Assembly (NCBI RefSeq): GCF_000742135.1
Contig: NZ_KN046818.1
Span: forward strand, 744,841-808,840
Direction: 5' to 3'
DNA length: 64,000 nt
Origin: Klebsiella pneumoniae
GTDB taxonomy: Bacteria; Pseudomonadota; Gammaproteobacteria; Enterobacterales; Enterobacteriaceae
In this document: positions 12,992 to 23,124 of the stretch, in pieces
Position numbering within the stretch: position 1 is the stretch's first letter
How the letters are laid out: the number at the start of each line of letters is the position of its first letter
The notes under the pieces: model-generated
What the model was told of the DNA's origin: nothing
What the model saw: only the letters and a program-made list of their open reading frames with translations
Databases searched by the model: none
Made by a program: the position numbers and the translations under genes

Positions 12992-13723
12992 ATGAGCACT
13001 GCAATTACGCGCCAGATTGTTCTCGATACCGAAACCACCGGTATGAACCAGATCGGGGCACACTACGAAGGACACAAGATCATTGAGATCGGCGCCGTGG
13101 AGGTGATCAACCGCCGCCTGACCGGTAACAATTTTCACGTCTATCTGAAGCCCGATCGGCTGGTGGATCCTGAAGCATTCGGCGTACACGGGATCGCCGA
13201 TGAGTTCCTGCTGGATAAACCTACCTTTGCCGACGTGGCTGATGAGTTTATGGATTACATCCGCGGCGCGGAGCTGGTGATCCATAACGCCTCGTTCGAT
13301 ATCGGCTTTATGGATTATGAATTCAGTAAGCTAAACCGCGGCATCGGAAAAACCGAGACCTTTTGTAAAATCACCGACAGTTTGGCGCTGGCGCGGAAAA
13401 TGTTTCCAGGCAAGCGCAACAGCCTCGATGCGCTATGTTCGCGTTACGAAATAGACAACAGCAAGCGTACGCTGCACGGGGCGTTGCTCGATGCCCAGAT
13501 CCTTGCCGATGTCTATTTGATGATGACCGGCGGCCAGACTTCGATGGCGTTCTCTATGGAAGGCGAAAGCCAGCAGCAGGCGGGAGAGATGGGAATTCAG
13601 CGCGTCGTCCGCGCCGGCAGTCAGTTACGCGTGGTTTATGCCTCAGATGAAGAACTGGCGAACCATGAATCCCGCCTCGACCTGGTACAAAAGAAAGGCG
13701 GAAGCTGCCTGTGGCGTGCCTGA
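12992..13723 (+). CDS. dnaQ: DNA polymerase III epsilon subunit (proofreading 3'-5' exonuclease)
   Basis: 243 residues. N-terminal DEDDh exonuclease domain: Asp12 and Glu14 in VLDTETTGM, the ExoII motif [15 protein letters not shown], and the ExoIII motif with catalytic His and Asp in [13 protein letters not shown]. The QTSMAF segment after about residue 181 is the beta-clamp binding motif. The C-terminal tail binds the alpha subunit. The start at MSTAITRQ follows E. coli usage; an in-frame ATG three codons upstream (12983) is possible. It is divergent from rnhA and followed by aspV. Confidence 0.97.
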   Translation: MSTAITRQIVLDTETTGMNQIGAHYEGHKIIEIGAVEVINRRLTGNNFHVYLKPDRLVDPEAFGVHGIADEFLLDKPTFADVADEFMDYIRGAELVIHNASFDIGFMDYEFSKLNRGIGKTETFCKITDSLALARKMFPGKRNSLDALCSRYEIDNSKRTLHGALLDAQILADVYLMMTGGQTSMAFSMEGESQQQAGEMGIQRVVRAGSQLRVVYASDEELANHESRLDLVQKKGGSCLWRA

Positions 13724-13856
13724 TAGCCACTAAAATGAATTAAAAATAGGCGGTTGGGTGATTTTTGCAGCAAACGATTCAAAATGGTAGAAAAAGCGTT
13801 GACGGGGTAGAGGGGAATCCGTAATATTCGCCTCGTTCCCAACGGAACAACAACGC

Positions 13857-13933
13857 GGAGCGGTAGTTCAGTCGGTTAGAATACCTGCCTGTCACGCAGG
13901 GGGTCGCGGGTTCGAGTCCCGTCCGTTCCGCCA
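13857..13933 (+). tRNA. aspV: tRNA-Asp (anticodon GTC), second copy
   Basis: A 77-nt cloverleaf identical to aspU at 4404-4480, with encoded CCA. It lies 133 nt after dnaQ, the E. coli aspV position. The end of this tRNA is a common integration site in enterobacteria, but no integrase or duplicated 3' end is visible here. Confidence 0.98.
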
Positions 13934-13940
13934 CTATTCA

Positions 13941-13978
13941 GAAAGCCTGAGTCAGCAATGATTCAGGCTTTCGTCGTT
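13941..13978 (+). terminator. aspV terminator
   Basis: AAAGCCTGA-N12-TCAGGCTTT is followed by CGTCGTTTTCG, seven bases after the tRNA. It may also serve the convergent LysR gene that ends at 13993. Confidence 0.75.
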
Positions 13979-13992
13979 TTCGTCGCCGAATT

Positions 13993-14874
13993 TCAGCGCG
14001 CCTCTTGTTCCTCCTGCATGCACTGCATAAATACCCGCATCGCCGGACTGATAGCCTTCCCGGCATGGTGGGCGCAGAGCGCATGGATCGTCAATGGCGT
14101 CTCGCTGAATGGCAGCTCAACCAGCGTCCCGCGCTTGAGCTCGTCCTCCACCGCAAAGCGTGGCAGAAAACTCACTCCCAGATTTCCCGCCACGCACTGC
14201 TTGATACTCTCAATACTCCACAGCTCAATGGTGTTCTCCAGAGTAATTTCGCGCTGGCGCAGGGTGCTTTCAAAAATCTGCCGGAACACGCACTGGGGTT
14301 CGTTGATGATAAAGCTCAGCGGGATATGCTGCCGCGGGCGCATGAAGTCTACCGGCGCCTGCTCGACCGATGCGACCAGCGTCAGCGACTGCTGGCCAAG
14401 CTCCATTATCGTGAGCGCGTCATCGTTACCCACCCGGTAAAACACCCCCAAATCGACCTCGTCGGCAAGCAACGCATCGCGGATGCTGTAGCAGTTGAGC
14501 GACTGCAGCGACAGGCGCACTTTCGGAGCGCGTTGCTTAAAACGCTGCAGCACCCGCGGCATTTTATACGCCAGCAGCGTTTCGCCAGTGGCGACGCGAA
14601 GTTCGCCGCCGGGCTCATCGTCCTGGCGTGCCGCCTGACGTATCGAGGCCATCACTTTAGTCAGGTCGTAGACATGCGGCAGGACCTTCTTACCGGCGGC
14701 GGTGAGACACATCCGCCGGCCGATTTTCTCAAACAGCGGGATGGCAAGCTCCTGCTCCAGCTGCTGGATATGAAAAGTCACGGTGGACTGAGTGCAGCAT
14801 AGTTTCTGCGCCGCGCGCAGAAAGGAGCCTTCTTCGACAACAGTTTTGAAGGTGATGAAGCGTCGCAGATCCAT
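13993..14874 (-). CDS. LysR-family transcriptional regulator
   Basis: 293 residues: N-terminal winged helix-turn-helix (RRFITFKTVVEEGSFLRAAQKL...STVTFHIQQLEQEL) and C-terminal substrate-binding-like effector domain. No close named homologue is recognised. It is divergent from a LysE-type exporter gene (103 bp between starts), which is the most probable target. The arrangement recalls ArgP-ArgO, a LysR regulator paired with an amino-acid exporter, but the sequence is not ArgP. Confidence 0.85.
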   Translation of the reverse strand: MDLRRFITFKTVVEEGSFLRAAQKLCCTQSTVTFHIQQLEQELAIPLFEKIGRRMCLTAAGKKVLPHVYDLTKVMASIRQAARQDDEPGGELRVATGETLLAYKMPRVLQRFKQRAPKVRLSLQSLNCYSIRDALLADEVDLGVFYRVGNDDALTIMELGQQSLTLVASVEQAPVDFMRPRQHIPLSFIINEPQCVFRQIFESTLRQREITLENTIELWSIESIKQCVAGNLGVSFLPRFAVEDELKRGTLVELPFSETPLTIHALCAHHAGKAISPAMRVFMQCMQEEQEAR

Positions 14875-14977
14875 ATTTCCTCTTTGTATCGATATTATCG
14901 AAGCGAGAATGAAAAAATATTCATTTTTTTAAATTATCAGCTTCGGGTAGTGTCTGCCAGACAAGAGGAGAAAACCC

Positions 14978-15568
14978 GTGACACCTACCCTGATTAGCGC
15001 CTTTTTAACTTACACTTTGATCACCGCCCTGACACCCGGGCCCAACAATATCCTGGCGCTGAGCAGCGTCACCTCCCATGGTCTACGCCGCAGCCTGCGG
15101 GTGCTGGCCGGGATGAGCGTCGGGTTTATTATCACTATGTTGATTTGCGCGGCTTTAACCTTTTCGCTGGTTGAACTCGACTCACGCTTTACCCTGGTAT
15201 TGGGATGGATTGGCGCGGCGTACATCCTGTGGCTGGCCTGGCAGATTGCCAAAAGCAAACCGGCGACAGGGACGCCGAGTGCAGAACCGGTAGGCTTTTG
15301 GGCAAGTCTGGGGCTACAGTTCGTCAACGTTAAAATTATTCTGTATGGCATCACCGCGCTTTCTACCTTTGTTCTGCCCGTTACTCGCGAGCCTGTTTGG
15401 CTTATCAGCGTGAGTCTGCTGCTGGCGGCGATTGGCGCGCTGGGAAATCTGTGCTGGGCGCTGGCGGGGCATCTGTTTCAACGCCTGTTTTTGCTGTACG
15501 GGCGGCAACTGAACTGGATGCTGGCTGCGTTATTGGTCTACTGTGCTGTGCGGATCGTGGTGGAATAA
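14978..15568 (+). CDS. LysE/RhtB-family amino-acid exporter
   Basis: 196 residues with six predicted membrane helices. The family signature near the N terminus, ALTPGPNNILALSSVTSHG (GPNN after helix 1), is clear, and KLxGAxYL-like elements are replaced by LGWIGAAYILWLAWQ. Members export amino acids or derivatives using the proton gradient; the substrate is not predictable. Ribosome site GAGGAGAAAA precedes a GTG start. Likely controlled by the divergent LysR protein. Confidence 0.85.
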   Translation: MTPTLISAFLTYTLITALTPGPNNILALSSVTSHGLRRSLRVLAGMSVGFIITMLICAALTFSLVELDSRFTLVLGWIGAAYILWLAWQIAKSKPATGTPSAEPVGFWASLGLQFVNVKIILYGITALSTFVLPVTREPVWLISVSLLLAAIGALGNLCWALAGHLFQRLFLLYGRQLNWMLAALLVYCAVRIVVE

Positions 15569-15590
15569 AAAGGGAGCGCAGCGGCTCCCG
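15567..15590 (-). terminator. yafV terminator
   Basis: On the minus strand GGGAGC-CGCTGC-GCTCCC is followed by TTTTTATT, nine bases after the yafV stop. It overlaps the stop codon of the convergent LysE gene. Confidence 0.8.
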
Positions 15591-15598
15591 AAGGGTGA

Positions 15599-16369
15599 TT
15601 AGCCGATCGTGAAAGGATCGGCATCGCGCCAGGCGGGGAATTTTTCACGATATTCCTGAAGGGCGCTCAGCGACAGCTCGGCATCAAGACGAGTGGCCTG
15701 ATGCGGATCGGCGGTGGCGATAATCTCCCCCTGGGGATTGATAATCCGACTATCGCCGCGGTAATGATGGCCGTTGCCGTCAGTGCCAACCCGGTTACAG
15801 CCGGCGACATAGGCCTGGTTTTCAATCGCGCGGGCGATCAGCAGCGACTGCCAGTGCAGCGAGCGCGGCGCCGGCCAGTTGGCGACATACAGCGCCAAAT
15901 CATAGTCGTTCTGATTACGCGACCATACCGGAAAGCGCAGGTCGTAACAGACCAGCGGCAGGATCCGCCATCCACGCCATTCAAAGACCACGCGCTGGTT
16001 TCCGGCCTCATAGTGATGATGTTCATCGGCCATACGGAACAGGTGCCGTTTATCATAATGGTGCACCGTACCGTCAGGCTCGACCAGCAGGAAGCGGTTA
16101 ACAGCGCCGTGTTCAGTTTGCAGCGCAGCGCTGCCGGCAATCAGCGCCTGGGATTGCGCGGCCCGGGCATGCATCCACTCCACCACGTCGGCCTCGGGTA
16201 AAGACTGTTTTGCCGCTTCCATGGCAAAGCCGGTGGTAAACATCTCTGGTAAAACAATCACATCGCGCCCGGTGATTCCTTCCAGTTGGCGATCAAAATG
16301 GCGCAGGTTGGCAGGGCCGTCCATCCAGATCAGCGGTTGTTGCAACAGCGAAATTTTCAGGCCAGGCAC
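15599..16369 (-). CDS. yafV: omega-amidase YafV (nitrilase superfamily)
   Basis: 256 residues from a GTG start (VPGLKISLLQQP), which has GGAG nine bases upstream and gives the E. coli YafV length; an ATG seven codons upstream is also open. The nitrilase triad is present: Glu42 (VLPEMF), Lys107 (YDKRHLF) and Cys141 (LVCYDLRFP). E. coli YafV deaminates alpha-ketoglutaramate and alpha-ketosuccinamate, a metabolite-repair activity after glutamine transamination. It lies between the LysE gene and fadE. Confidence 0.92.
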   Translation of the reverse strand: MPGLKISLLQQPLIWMDGPANLRHFDRQLEGITGRDVIVLPEMFTTGFAMEAAKQSLPEADVVEWMHARAAQSQALIAGSAALQTEHGAVNRFLLVEPDGTVHHYDKRHLFRMADEHHHYEAGNQRVVFEWRGWRILPLVCYDLRFPVWSRNQNDYDLALYVANWPAPRSLHWQSLLIARAIENQAYVAGCNRVGTDGNGHHYRGDSRIINPQGEIIATADPHQATRLDAELSLSALQEYREKFPAWRDADPFTIG

Positions 16370-16493
16370 AATGGTCAACTCCATTCTCATGAGGGGGTTA
16401 GGTTAACTGTAACACCATATCAGCCGCGCGGCGGTCCGCGGAATATTTTGTTAAAAAAATGCTACTGATGGAAACGAAAGGGGAGGAGAGGGC

Positions 16494-16521
16494 GAAAAAA
16501 AGGCGGGGAAAGTTCCCCGCC
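16494..16521 (-). terminator. fadE terminator
   Basis: On the minus strand GGCGGGGAA-CT-TTCCCCGCC is followed by seven T residues, about 25 nt after the fadE stop. Confidence 0.9.
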
Positions 16522-16547
16522 CGGCGTGTGATGTGGTAGTGGTTTTA

Positions 16548-18992
16548 TTATGCAGCTTCAACTTTACGAACTTTTTCCGGCAGCTTTACCGGCTTTGTCG
16601 CCAGCTCCTCTGGCGCAAAGTCGTCGACGTTAATGCTGCGCAGACGGCTATGCTCTGCACGGGTAAGAATGGCGGCCTCATCCTGACTGATTAATCCTTT
16701 GGCCAGCGCGTTGTGGGCCAGCTCATCCAGACGGGTGAACGGCAGATTTTTACCCAACTCTTTGCAGATCCGCTGGTGGATAGGATCGGCCGCCATCACT
16801 TCCAGCAGGGCCTCTTCCAGCAGGCCTACCGGGTTATGCTCGCTCGGCGTCAGATACTGACCGCGACCGATGCGGGAGCGCGTGGCGCTGGGCACCTGCA
16901 GAATTTTGGCGACCTGGTGGTCCAGCCTATCCGACTGCGCATGATGATGACGGCCGGTCGGGAAGATGACCAGGCGCATTACGCCTGCCACCAGACGGTT
17001 CGGGAAATTGTCCAACAGATCGTCAATGGCTTGCTCGGCCTGGTGCAGCGCGTCCTGTACCCCCCAGTGAACCAGCGGCAGATCGGCTTCATTGCGTCCT
17101 TCATCGTCATAGCGTTTCAGCACCGCCGAGGCCAGGTACAGCTGGCTTAACACATCCCCCAGACGGGCGGAGATACGTTCGCGTCGCTTGAGGCTGCCGC
17201 CGAGCACCGCCATTGAGACGTCTGACAGCAGTGCCAGGTTGGCGCTCAGACGATTCATTTGCTGATAGTAGCGACGGGTGGCGTCACGGGTCGGCGCGCT
17301 GCTGGTGCGCCCGCCGGTCAGGCCCAGCCAGAAACTCCGCACTTTATTACTGCCGACATGGCCGATGTGTTTGAACAGCAGCTTGTCATAGGCGTTCAGG
17401 TCATTATTCTGCGCGGCGGCCATCTCCTCCAGTACGTACGGATGGCAGCGAATCGCCCCCTGACCGAAGATCATCATGCTGCGGGTCAAAATGTTTGCGC
17501 CTTCCACGGTGATGGCGATAGGCGCGCCCTGATAGGCCCGGGCGAGGAAGTTGCCTTCGCCCAGCATAATGCCTTTCCCGCCGGTAATATCCATCGCGTC
17601 GATAATGGAGCGCTGGCCGCGGTGGGTGCAGTGATATTTCACGATAGCGGACAGCACTGCAGGTTTCTCGCCGAGCATGATGCCGTAGGTGATCAGCGAC
17701 GCCGCAGCGTCCATCACATAGGCGTTACCGGCGATACGCGCCAGCGCCTCTTCAATCCCTTCCATTTTGCCGATGGAGATTTTGAACTGGCGGCGAATAT
17801 GGGCGTAAGCGCCAGTCGCCATGGCAACGGATTTCAGACCACCGGTGGCGTTGGACGGCAGAGTAATACCGCGGCCGACCGATAGACATTCAACCAGCAT
17901 GCGCCAGCCCTGACCGGCCATGCTTGGGCCGCCGATGATGTAATCGATAGGCACGAAGATATCTTTGCCGCGGGTTGGACCGTTCTGGAACGGCACGTTC
18001 AGCGGGAAGTGGCGACGGCCGATTTCCACGCCCGGGGTGGAGGTGGGGATCAGCGCGCAGGTGATACCCAGCTCTTCTTCTCCGCCCAGCAAACGATCCG
18101 GGTCAGAGAGTTTGAAAGCCAGCCCCAGCACGGTGGCGATAGGCGCCAGCGTGATATAACGTTTGTTCCAGGTCAGGCGCATCCCCAGCACCTGTTGACC
18201 CTGCCAGTCGCCCATGCACACCACGCCGGTATCCGGGATGGCGCCGGCGTCAGAGCCCGCTTCCGGGCTGGTGAGAGCGAAGCAAGGGATTTCCAGGCCG
18301 CGTGCCAGACGCGGCAGATAATGATTCCTCTGTTCTTCGGTACCGTAATGCTGCAGCAGTTCGCCCGGGCCCAGCGAGTTCGGGACGCCGACGGTGATCG
18401 CCAGGATGCCGGAGACGCCAGAGAGTTTCTGCAGTACTCGTGCCTGAGCGTAAGCGGAAAACTCAAGTCCGCCATACTCTTTCTTAATGATCATCGCGAA
18501 GAAGCGGTGCTCTTTCAGATAGGCCCACAGCTCCGGCGGCAGATCGGCCATTTCGTGGGTGATGGCGAAGTCGTTAGCCATCCGGCAGGCTTCTTCAACT
18601 GGGCCGTCGAGGAAAGCTTGCTCTTCGGCGGTCAGCCGCGGCTGCGGATAGTTATGTAACTTTTGCCAGTCAGGATTGCCGCGAAACAGATCGCCTTCCC
18701 ACCAGGTGGTGCCGGCGTCGATGGCTTCTTTTTCCGTGCGCGACATCGGCGGCATCACCTTGCGGAATGTGCGAAACGCCGGTGCGGAAATCATGGATTT
18801 ACGCATAGGCGCAAAGTTAAACGGCAACAGTATGATCGCCAGCGGCAGCAGCAGCCAGATATTCCACACTCCGGCCGCGCCGAGCGCCGCGGTCCAGGCG
18901 AGCAAAATCACGCTGCTGAGCAGCAGGCTGACCCGGTGATAGAAGAGCGCGCCGAGTAAAACGACGGTTGCAACAATACTCAAAATCATCAT
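16548..18992 (-). CDS. fadE: acyl-CoA dehydrogenase FadE
   Basis: 814 residues, the same as E. coli FadE. It catalyses the first, FAD-dependent dehydrogenation of beta-oxidation at the inner membrane. Residues 1-60 hold two hydrophobic membrane segments ([18 protein letters not shown]..., [18 protein letters not shown]). The acyl-CoA dehydrogenase domains follow: [17 protein letters not shown] for FAD contact, and [23 protein letters not shown] in the C-terminal helical domain. The start MMILS is used by homology; an ATG 21 codons upstream is open. In E. coli it is repressed by FadR and ArcA; I did not verify an operator. Confidence 0.96.
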   Translation of the reverse strand: MMILSIVATVVLLGALFYHRVSLLLSSVILLAWTAALGAAGVWNIWLLLPLAIILLPFNFAPMRKSMISAPAFRTFRKVMPPMSRTEKEAIDAGTTWWEGDLFRGNPDWQKLHNYPQPRLTAEEQAFLDGPVEEACRMANDFAITHEMADLPPELWAYLKEHRFFAMIIKKEYGGLEFSAYAQARVLQKLSGVSGILAITVGVPNSLGPGELLQHYGTEEQRNHYLPRLARGLEIPCFALTSPEAGSDAGAIPDTGVVCMGDWQGQQVLGMRLTWNKRYITLAPIATVLGLAFKLSDPDRLLGGEEELGITCALIPTSTPGVEIGRRHFPLNVPFQNGPTRGKDIFVPIDYIIGGPSMAGQGWRMLVECLSVGRGITLPSNATGGLKSVAMATGAYAHIRRQFKISIGKMEGIEEALARIAGNAYVMDAAASLITYGIMLGEKPAVLSAIVKYHCTHRGQRSIIDAMDITGGKGIMLGEGNFLARAYQGAPIAITVEGANILTRSMMIFGQGAIRCHPYVLEEMAAAQNNDLNAYDKLLFKHIGHVGSNKVRSFWLGLTGGRTSSAPTRDATRRYYQQMNRLSANLALLSDVSMAVLGGSLKRRERISARLGDVLSQLYLASAVLKRYDDEGRNEADLPLVHWGVQDALHQAEQAIDDLLDNFPNRLVAGVMRLVIFPTGRHHHAQSDRLDHQVAKILQVPSATRSRIGRGQYLTPSEHNPVGLLEEALLEVMAADPIHQRICKELGKNLPFTRLDELAHNALAKGLISQDEAAILTRAEHSRLRSINVDDFAPEELATKPVKLPEKVRKVEAA

Positions 18993-19231
18993 AGAGAAAT
19001 GCTCCCTGAGCTTGTAGGAGGTCTGACCACTTGTGATGTATTGGTTGTAGTGCATGCGTTTTTATTTAGCAATGTGTTTACAAAATAATTACAACCTTGC
19101 TCACATTGTTGTATGCAAAAGCGGCACATAAAATCAAAAGAGCGAGGGATAACGCTGCCTGCTGCTTCTCGCTTCGACGGCTATCCGGTACACTGCCGGG
19201 GTTATTCCACTCATACTGAAGGATTATCCTC

Positions 19232-19813
19232 ATGTACCAGGATCTTATTCGTAACGAACTGAACGAAGCCGCGGAAACGCTGGCTAACTTTCTGCAGGAC
19301 GAAGCCAATATCCATGCTATCCAGCGTGCCGCTGTCCTGCTGGCGGATAGCTTTAAGGCGGGTGGGAAAGTGCTGTCCTGCGGTAACGGCGGTTCCCATT
19401 GCGATGCGATGCATTTTGCGGAAGAGCTGACCGGACGTTATCGCGAAAACCGCCCGGGTTACCCGGCCATCGCGATCTCCGACGTCAGCCACCTCTCCTG
19501 CGTGAGCAATGATTTTGGCTATGAGTATGTGTTCTCCCGCTACGTTGAATCCGTTGGCCGCGCAGGCGATGTGCTGCTCGGTATCTCCACGTCTGGCAAC
19601 TCCGGCAACGTGATTAAGGCCATTGAGGCCGCGCGGGCGCAGGGGATGAAAGTGATCACCCTGACCGGTAAAGACGGCGGTAAAATGGCCGGTAGCGCTG
19701 ATGTTGAAATTCGCGTGCCGCACTTTGGCTACGCCGACCGCATCCAGGAGATCCATATCAAAGTGATCCACATTCTGATTATGCTGATCGAAAAAGAGAT
19801 GGCGAAAGGCTAA
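19232..19813 (+). CDS. gmhA: phosphoheptose isomerase (sedoheptulose-7-phosphate isomerase)
   Basis: 193 residues of the SIS fold. It converts sedoheptulose 7-phosphate to D-glycero-D-manno-heptose 7-phosphate, the first step of ADP-heptose synthesis for lipopolysaccharide inner core. SIS signatures: [20 protein letters not shown] and [16 protein letters not shown]. The zinc-binding His/Glu set includes the C-terminal [13 protein letters not shown] segment. Ribosome site AAGGATTA precedes the ATG. Divergent from fadE as in E. coli (lpcA). Confidence 0.97.
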   Translation: MYQDLIRNELNEAAETLANFLQDEANIHAIQRAAVLLADSFKAGGKVLSCGNGGSHCDAMHFAEELTGRYRENRPGYPAIAISDVSHLSCVSNDFGYEYVFSRYVESVGRAGDVLLGISTSGNSGNVIKAIEAARAQGMKVITLTGKDGGKMAGSADVEIRVPHFGYADRIQEIHIKVIHILIMLIEKEMAKG

Positions 19814-19887
19814 CAGGCAGGTGAGTGTGTACTGTTGACGGTGGCCTCGCTCCGGCGCCGTCGTGATTTGTGAGGGTGAGGTGATCT

Positions 19888-20655
19888 ATGTGCGAACTGC
19901 TCGGGATGAGCGCCAATGTGCCAACCGATATCTGTTTTAGCTTTACCGGGCTGGTGCAGCGCGGCGGCGGGACGGGGCCGCATAAAGACGGCTGGGGCAT
20001 CACCTTCTATGAAGGTAAAGGCTGTCGCACATTCAAGGATCCCCAGCCGAGCTTTCAGTCGCCGATCGCGAAACTGGTTCAGGATTACCCCATTAAGTCC
20101 TGTTCCGTCGTCGCCCATATTCGTCAGGCCAACCGCGGGAGGGTGGCCCTGGAGAACACCCATCCCTTCACCCGCGAACTGTGGGGGCGCAACTGGACCT
20201 ATGCGCACAATGGGCAGCTAAAAGGCTATAAGTCTCTGAAAACCGGTAATTTTCATCCGGTAGGTGAAACCGACAGTGAAAAAGCGTTTTGCTGGCTGCT
20301 GCACCGTTTAACCGAGCGCTATCCGCGCACGCCGGGCAATATGCTGGGCGTTTTCAAGTATATCGCCACCCTCGCGGGTGAACTACGTGAGAAAGGGGTG
20401 TTCAACATGCTGCTGTCGGACGGGCGCTACGTAATGGCGTTCTGCTCGACCAATCTGCACTGGATCACCCGGCGAGCGCCGTTCGGCGTGGCAAAACTGC
20501 TGGACCAGGATGTGGAGATCGACTTTCAACGCGAGACCACACCCAACGATGTGGTCACGGTTATCGCCACGCAGCCGCTGACGGCCAATGAAACCTGGCA
20601 TAAGATCATGCCAGGCGAGTGGGCGTTATTTTGTCTCGGGGAGCGTGTAGTTTGA
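19888..20655 (+). CDS. yafJ: class II glutamine amidotransferase-like protein YafJ
   Basis: 255 residues of the Ntn-hydrolase glutaminase type. After removal of Met the N-terminal Cys2 (MCELLGMSA) would be the nucleophile. Family elements are [23 protein letters not shown] and NTHPF...WTYAHNGQL. It lacks a synthase domain, so it is a stand-alone amidase of unknown substrate. The stop runs 30 bases into the end of the convergent dpaA gene. Confidence 0.92.
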   Translation: MCELLGMSANVPTDICFSFTGLVQRGGGTGPHKDGWGITFYEGKGCRTFKDPQPSFQSPIAKLVQDYPIKSCSVVAHIRQANRGRVALENTHPFTRELWGRNWTYAHNGQLKGYKSLKTGNFHPVGETDSEKAFCWLLHRLTERYPRTPGNMLGVFKYIATLAGELREKGVFNMLLSDGRYVMAFCSTNLHWITRRAPFGVAKLLDQDVEIDFQRETTPNDVVTVIATQPLTANETWHKIMPGEWALFCLGERVV

Positions 20656-21366
20656 GGCCAGCTGCGGCTGGACAACCTCGTGGCTGAGCGGCTTGCTCAC
20701 CACATAGCGGCCGTCGGTCACTGATACGACCGGCGGTTTGTGGGTCTGCTGGAAATAGTCATAGCCAGGCTTGAGCTGTTTCCAGAAATCCGCGTAGTAG
20801 GAGTATTTGTGGCGTTCCATGTTGGCGTTGGTCATGCGGAACGGATAGATACTCACCTGCACGCTTGGCTGGCCGAAGACTAAGGCGCCGGTCACGAACT
20901 GGAAGATCTCATCGATACCGCTGTCGGTCATGGCGTAGCAGCCGACTGAGACGCAGTCGCCGTGGATCATCAGGTATTTCCCTTCATAACCATGGGCGCG
21001 ATCGTAGGCGTTCGGGAAGCCGATGTTAATCGCTTTATAGAAGCGGCTGTCGGGTTTGAGCTGGCTGCGGGTGACGTTATAGAACCCTTCCGGACTCTTG
21101 AAATCGCCCTGGCGCTGTTTCGGACCGAGGCCACCGGAGTAGTTGCAGATCCGGTAGCTGTCGAGGAGCTGGTAGGTCTCACCCATTTTGACGTAAAGGT
21201 CGAGCATGCGCTCTTCTTTAAAGATCTCAATGTAAACCGGTGAACCCATTAATTGCTGCTTATATTCTTTGCTTACCGGCGTTGTCGGGCTGTTGCTGCT
21301 GAGCAGCCCGGCAAATGACACGCACGGCAACAGAAGCATCGCAATAAATAATGCGATTTTGCGCAT
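20626..21366 (-). CDS. dpaA: L,D-transpeptidase-family amidase DpaA (YafK/LdtF)
   Basis: 246 residues. Signal peptide [20 protein letters not shown]; the mature protein is periplasmic. The YkuD-type catalytic motif is [12 protein letters not shown], with the nucleophilic Cys in GCYAM. E. coli YafK has been shown to detach Braun's lipoprotein from peptidoglycan rather than crosslink it, and is now called DpaA; older work named it LdtF. I use the MRKIAL start; eleven codons further upstream are open but lack a signal-peptide start. Its 3' end overlaps yafJ by 30 bp. Confidence 0.92.
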   Translation of the reverse strand: MRKIALFIAMLLLPCVSFAGLLSSNSPTTPVSKEYKQQLMGSPVYIEIFKEERMLDLYVKMGETYQLLDSYRICNYSGGLGPKQRQGDFKSPEGFYNVTRSQLKPDSRFYKAINIGFPNAYDRAHGYEGKYLMIHGDCVSVGCYAMTDSGIDEIFQFVTGALVFGQPSVQVSIYPFRMTNANMERHKYSYYADFWKQLKPGYDYFQQTHKPPVVSVTDGRYVVSKPLSHEVVQPQLASNYTLPETK

Positions 21367-21777
21367 ACTGCTTGTTCCTTGATAAAACAAAATAGCCACA
21401 TTGCCAGGACGGCAAGAGAGACCCGAAATCAGAGTTTTCTGGATTTAGAGCGCTCACATTAGCATCACGGCATTTTTTCGCAAGGGCGACGTGGCGGCGT
21501 TTACAAATCAGCCTCACTTTATACCCTGCCAGCGACGAAAACACAGTGAGAACTTTGCGCAATAGCTCGCATTTTATAAGCACTTATCGCCCCTTGCGCT
21601 ACAGCCGCCGCTCACGAAATGTTACACTTGCGCCGGTTCATCATCAGAGTAAGAAAGGATGCTTCTCTTCCGTCCTGAGCGCTACTGGCGCCGTTTCGCC
21701 CTTTCTTCTCTGCCATTCTGTCAATAAGCTGGCCCTGACCTGCGTCGGGGTTGAGGTTACGGATACCTGCTAACGAT
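21367..21777 (+). other. 411-bp intergenic region upstream of nqrA
   Basis: This region holds the divergent dpaA and nqr promoters. A TGTTACACT box near 21620 could be a -10 region for nqr. A 22-codon open frame with ATG at 21659 (MLLFRPERYWRRF...) ends at 21727; its AAGAAAGG is immediately adjacent to the ATG, so translation is doubtful. The nqrA start itself has a weak ribosome site (TGCTAACGAT). No gene is supported. Confidence 0.4.
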
Positions 21778-23121
21778 ATGATTAAAATCACGAAAGGGCT
21801 GGATTTGCCCATAGCTGGCATGCCATTACAGCAGATTTCTCCCGCGCCAGCGGTGAAGCGCGTCGCGCTACTCGGCGAAGAGTACGTTGGCATGCGCCCC
21901 GCGATGGCGGTTAAAGAAGGCGATCGGGTCAAAAAAGGTCAGATCCTGTTCGAAGATAAAAAGATCCCTGGCGTCTGCTTTACCGCCCCGGCGAGCGGGA
22001 TCGTCAGCGCGATCCACCGCGGCGAACGGCGCGTGTTGCAGTCGGTGGTGATTGATATCGAGGGCAATGACGCGGTGGCGTTTACCCGTTACGCCGCGGA
22101 CGCGCTGGCCGAACTGCCGCGCGACACCGTACAGCAGCAGCTGCTGGCGTCGGGCCAATGGACGGCGCTGCGTACCCGGCCGTTCAGCAAAACGCCGCTC
22201 CCGGGGAGCACGCCCGCCGCTATCTTTGTTAACGCCATGGACACCAATCCGCTGGCGGCGGAGCCGCAGCCGATTATTCTGGCCGAACGTGCCGCCTTCG
22301 ACGCCGGTCTTACCGTGCTCACGCGCTTGACCGACGGGAAAGTGCACGTCTGCCAGCCCAGCGGCGGCAAGCTGGGCGGTCATCCTCTCGGCCAGGTTTG
22401 TTTCAATCAGTTCAGTGGGCCGCACCCGGCGGGGCTGCCGGGAACGCATATTCACTTTCTGGAGCCGGTGAGCCTGAATAAGCAGGTCTGGCACCTCAAT
22501 TATCAGGACGCGATCGCCATTGGTAAGCTTTTCCTCGACGGGGAGCTCTACTGCGAACGGATAATTGCGCTCGGCGGCCCGCAGGTAACATCTCCGCGGC
22601 TGGTCAAAACGACGCTCGGCGCCAGCCTGGAGGATCTGCTGGCAGGTGAGTTGCAGGAGGGGGAAAACAGGGTCATTTCCGGCTCGGTGCTTAGCGGCGC
22701 CCGCGCCCATGGCCCTCACGCTTTCCTGGGGCGCTTCCATCTGCAGGTGAGCGTGGTCAAAGAAGGGCGGGAAAAAGAGCTCTTCGGCTGGGTGATGCCG
22801 GGCAAAGAGAAATTCTCGATTACCCGCACCACGCTGGGCCATTTCTTCAAGCGCAAGCGCTTTCATTTTTCCACCGATACCAACGGCGGCGAGCGGGCGA
22901 TGGTGCCGATCGGCAACTACGAGCGGGTGATGCCTCTGGATATCCTGCCGACCATACTGCTGCGCGATCTGCTGGCCGGAGACACCGACAGCGCTCAGGC
23001 GCTGGGCTGTCTGGAGCTGGATGAAGAAGATCTGGCGCTGTGCACCTATGTTTGCCCTGGAAAGTATGAATATGGCCCGGCGCTGCGCAGCGTGTTAACC
23101 CGGATTGAGCAGGAAGGATAA
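21778..23121 (+). CDS. nqrA: Na+-translocating NADH:quinone reductase subunit A
   Basis: 447 residues. NqrA is the peripheral cytoplasmic subunit of the six-subunit sodium pump that transfers electrons from NADH to ubiquinone and exports Na+; it takes part in quinone binding. It begins [16 protein letters not shown], as family members do. The Rnf/Nqr barrel-sandwich region is near residues 40-90 ([17 protein letters not shown]). The start is chosen by homology; nine upstream codons are open. First gene of nqrABCDEF-nqrM, three bases before nqrB. E. coli K-12 lacks this operon. Confidence 0.96.
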   Translation: MIKITKGLDLPIAGMPLQQISPAPAVKRVALLGEEYVGMRPAMAVKEGDRVKKGQILFEDKKIPGVCFTAPASGIVSAIHRGERRVLQSVVIDIEGNDAVAFTRYAADALAELPRDTVQQQLLASGQWTALRTRPFSKTPLPGSTPAAIFVNAMDTNPLAAEPQPIILAERAAFDAGLTVLTRLTDGKVHVCQPSGGKLGGHPLGQVCFNQFSGPHPAGLPGTHIHFLEPVSLNKQVWHLNYQDAIAIGKLFLDGELYCERIIALGGPQVTSPRLVKTTLGASLEDLLAGELQEGENRVISGSVLSGARAHGPHAFLGRFHLQVSVVKEGREKELFGWVMPGKEKFSITRTTLGHFFKRKRFHFSTDTNGGERAMVPIGNYERVMPLDILPTILLRDLLAGDTDSAQALGCLELDEEDLALCTYVCPGKYEYGPALRSVLTRIEQEG

Positions 23122-23124
23122 GAG

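Noticed and set aside
21868-22866. A 332-codon open frame antisense to nqrA
   Set aside because: It is a high-GC shadow frame; the sense strand encodes a complete NqrA with all family segments.
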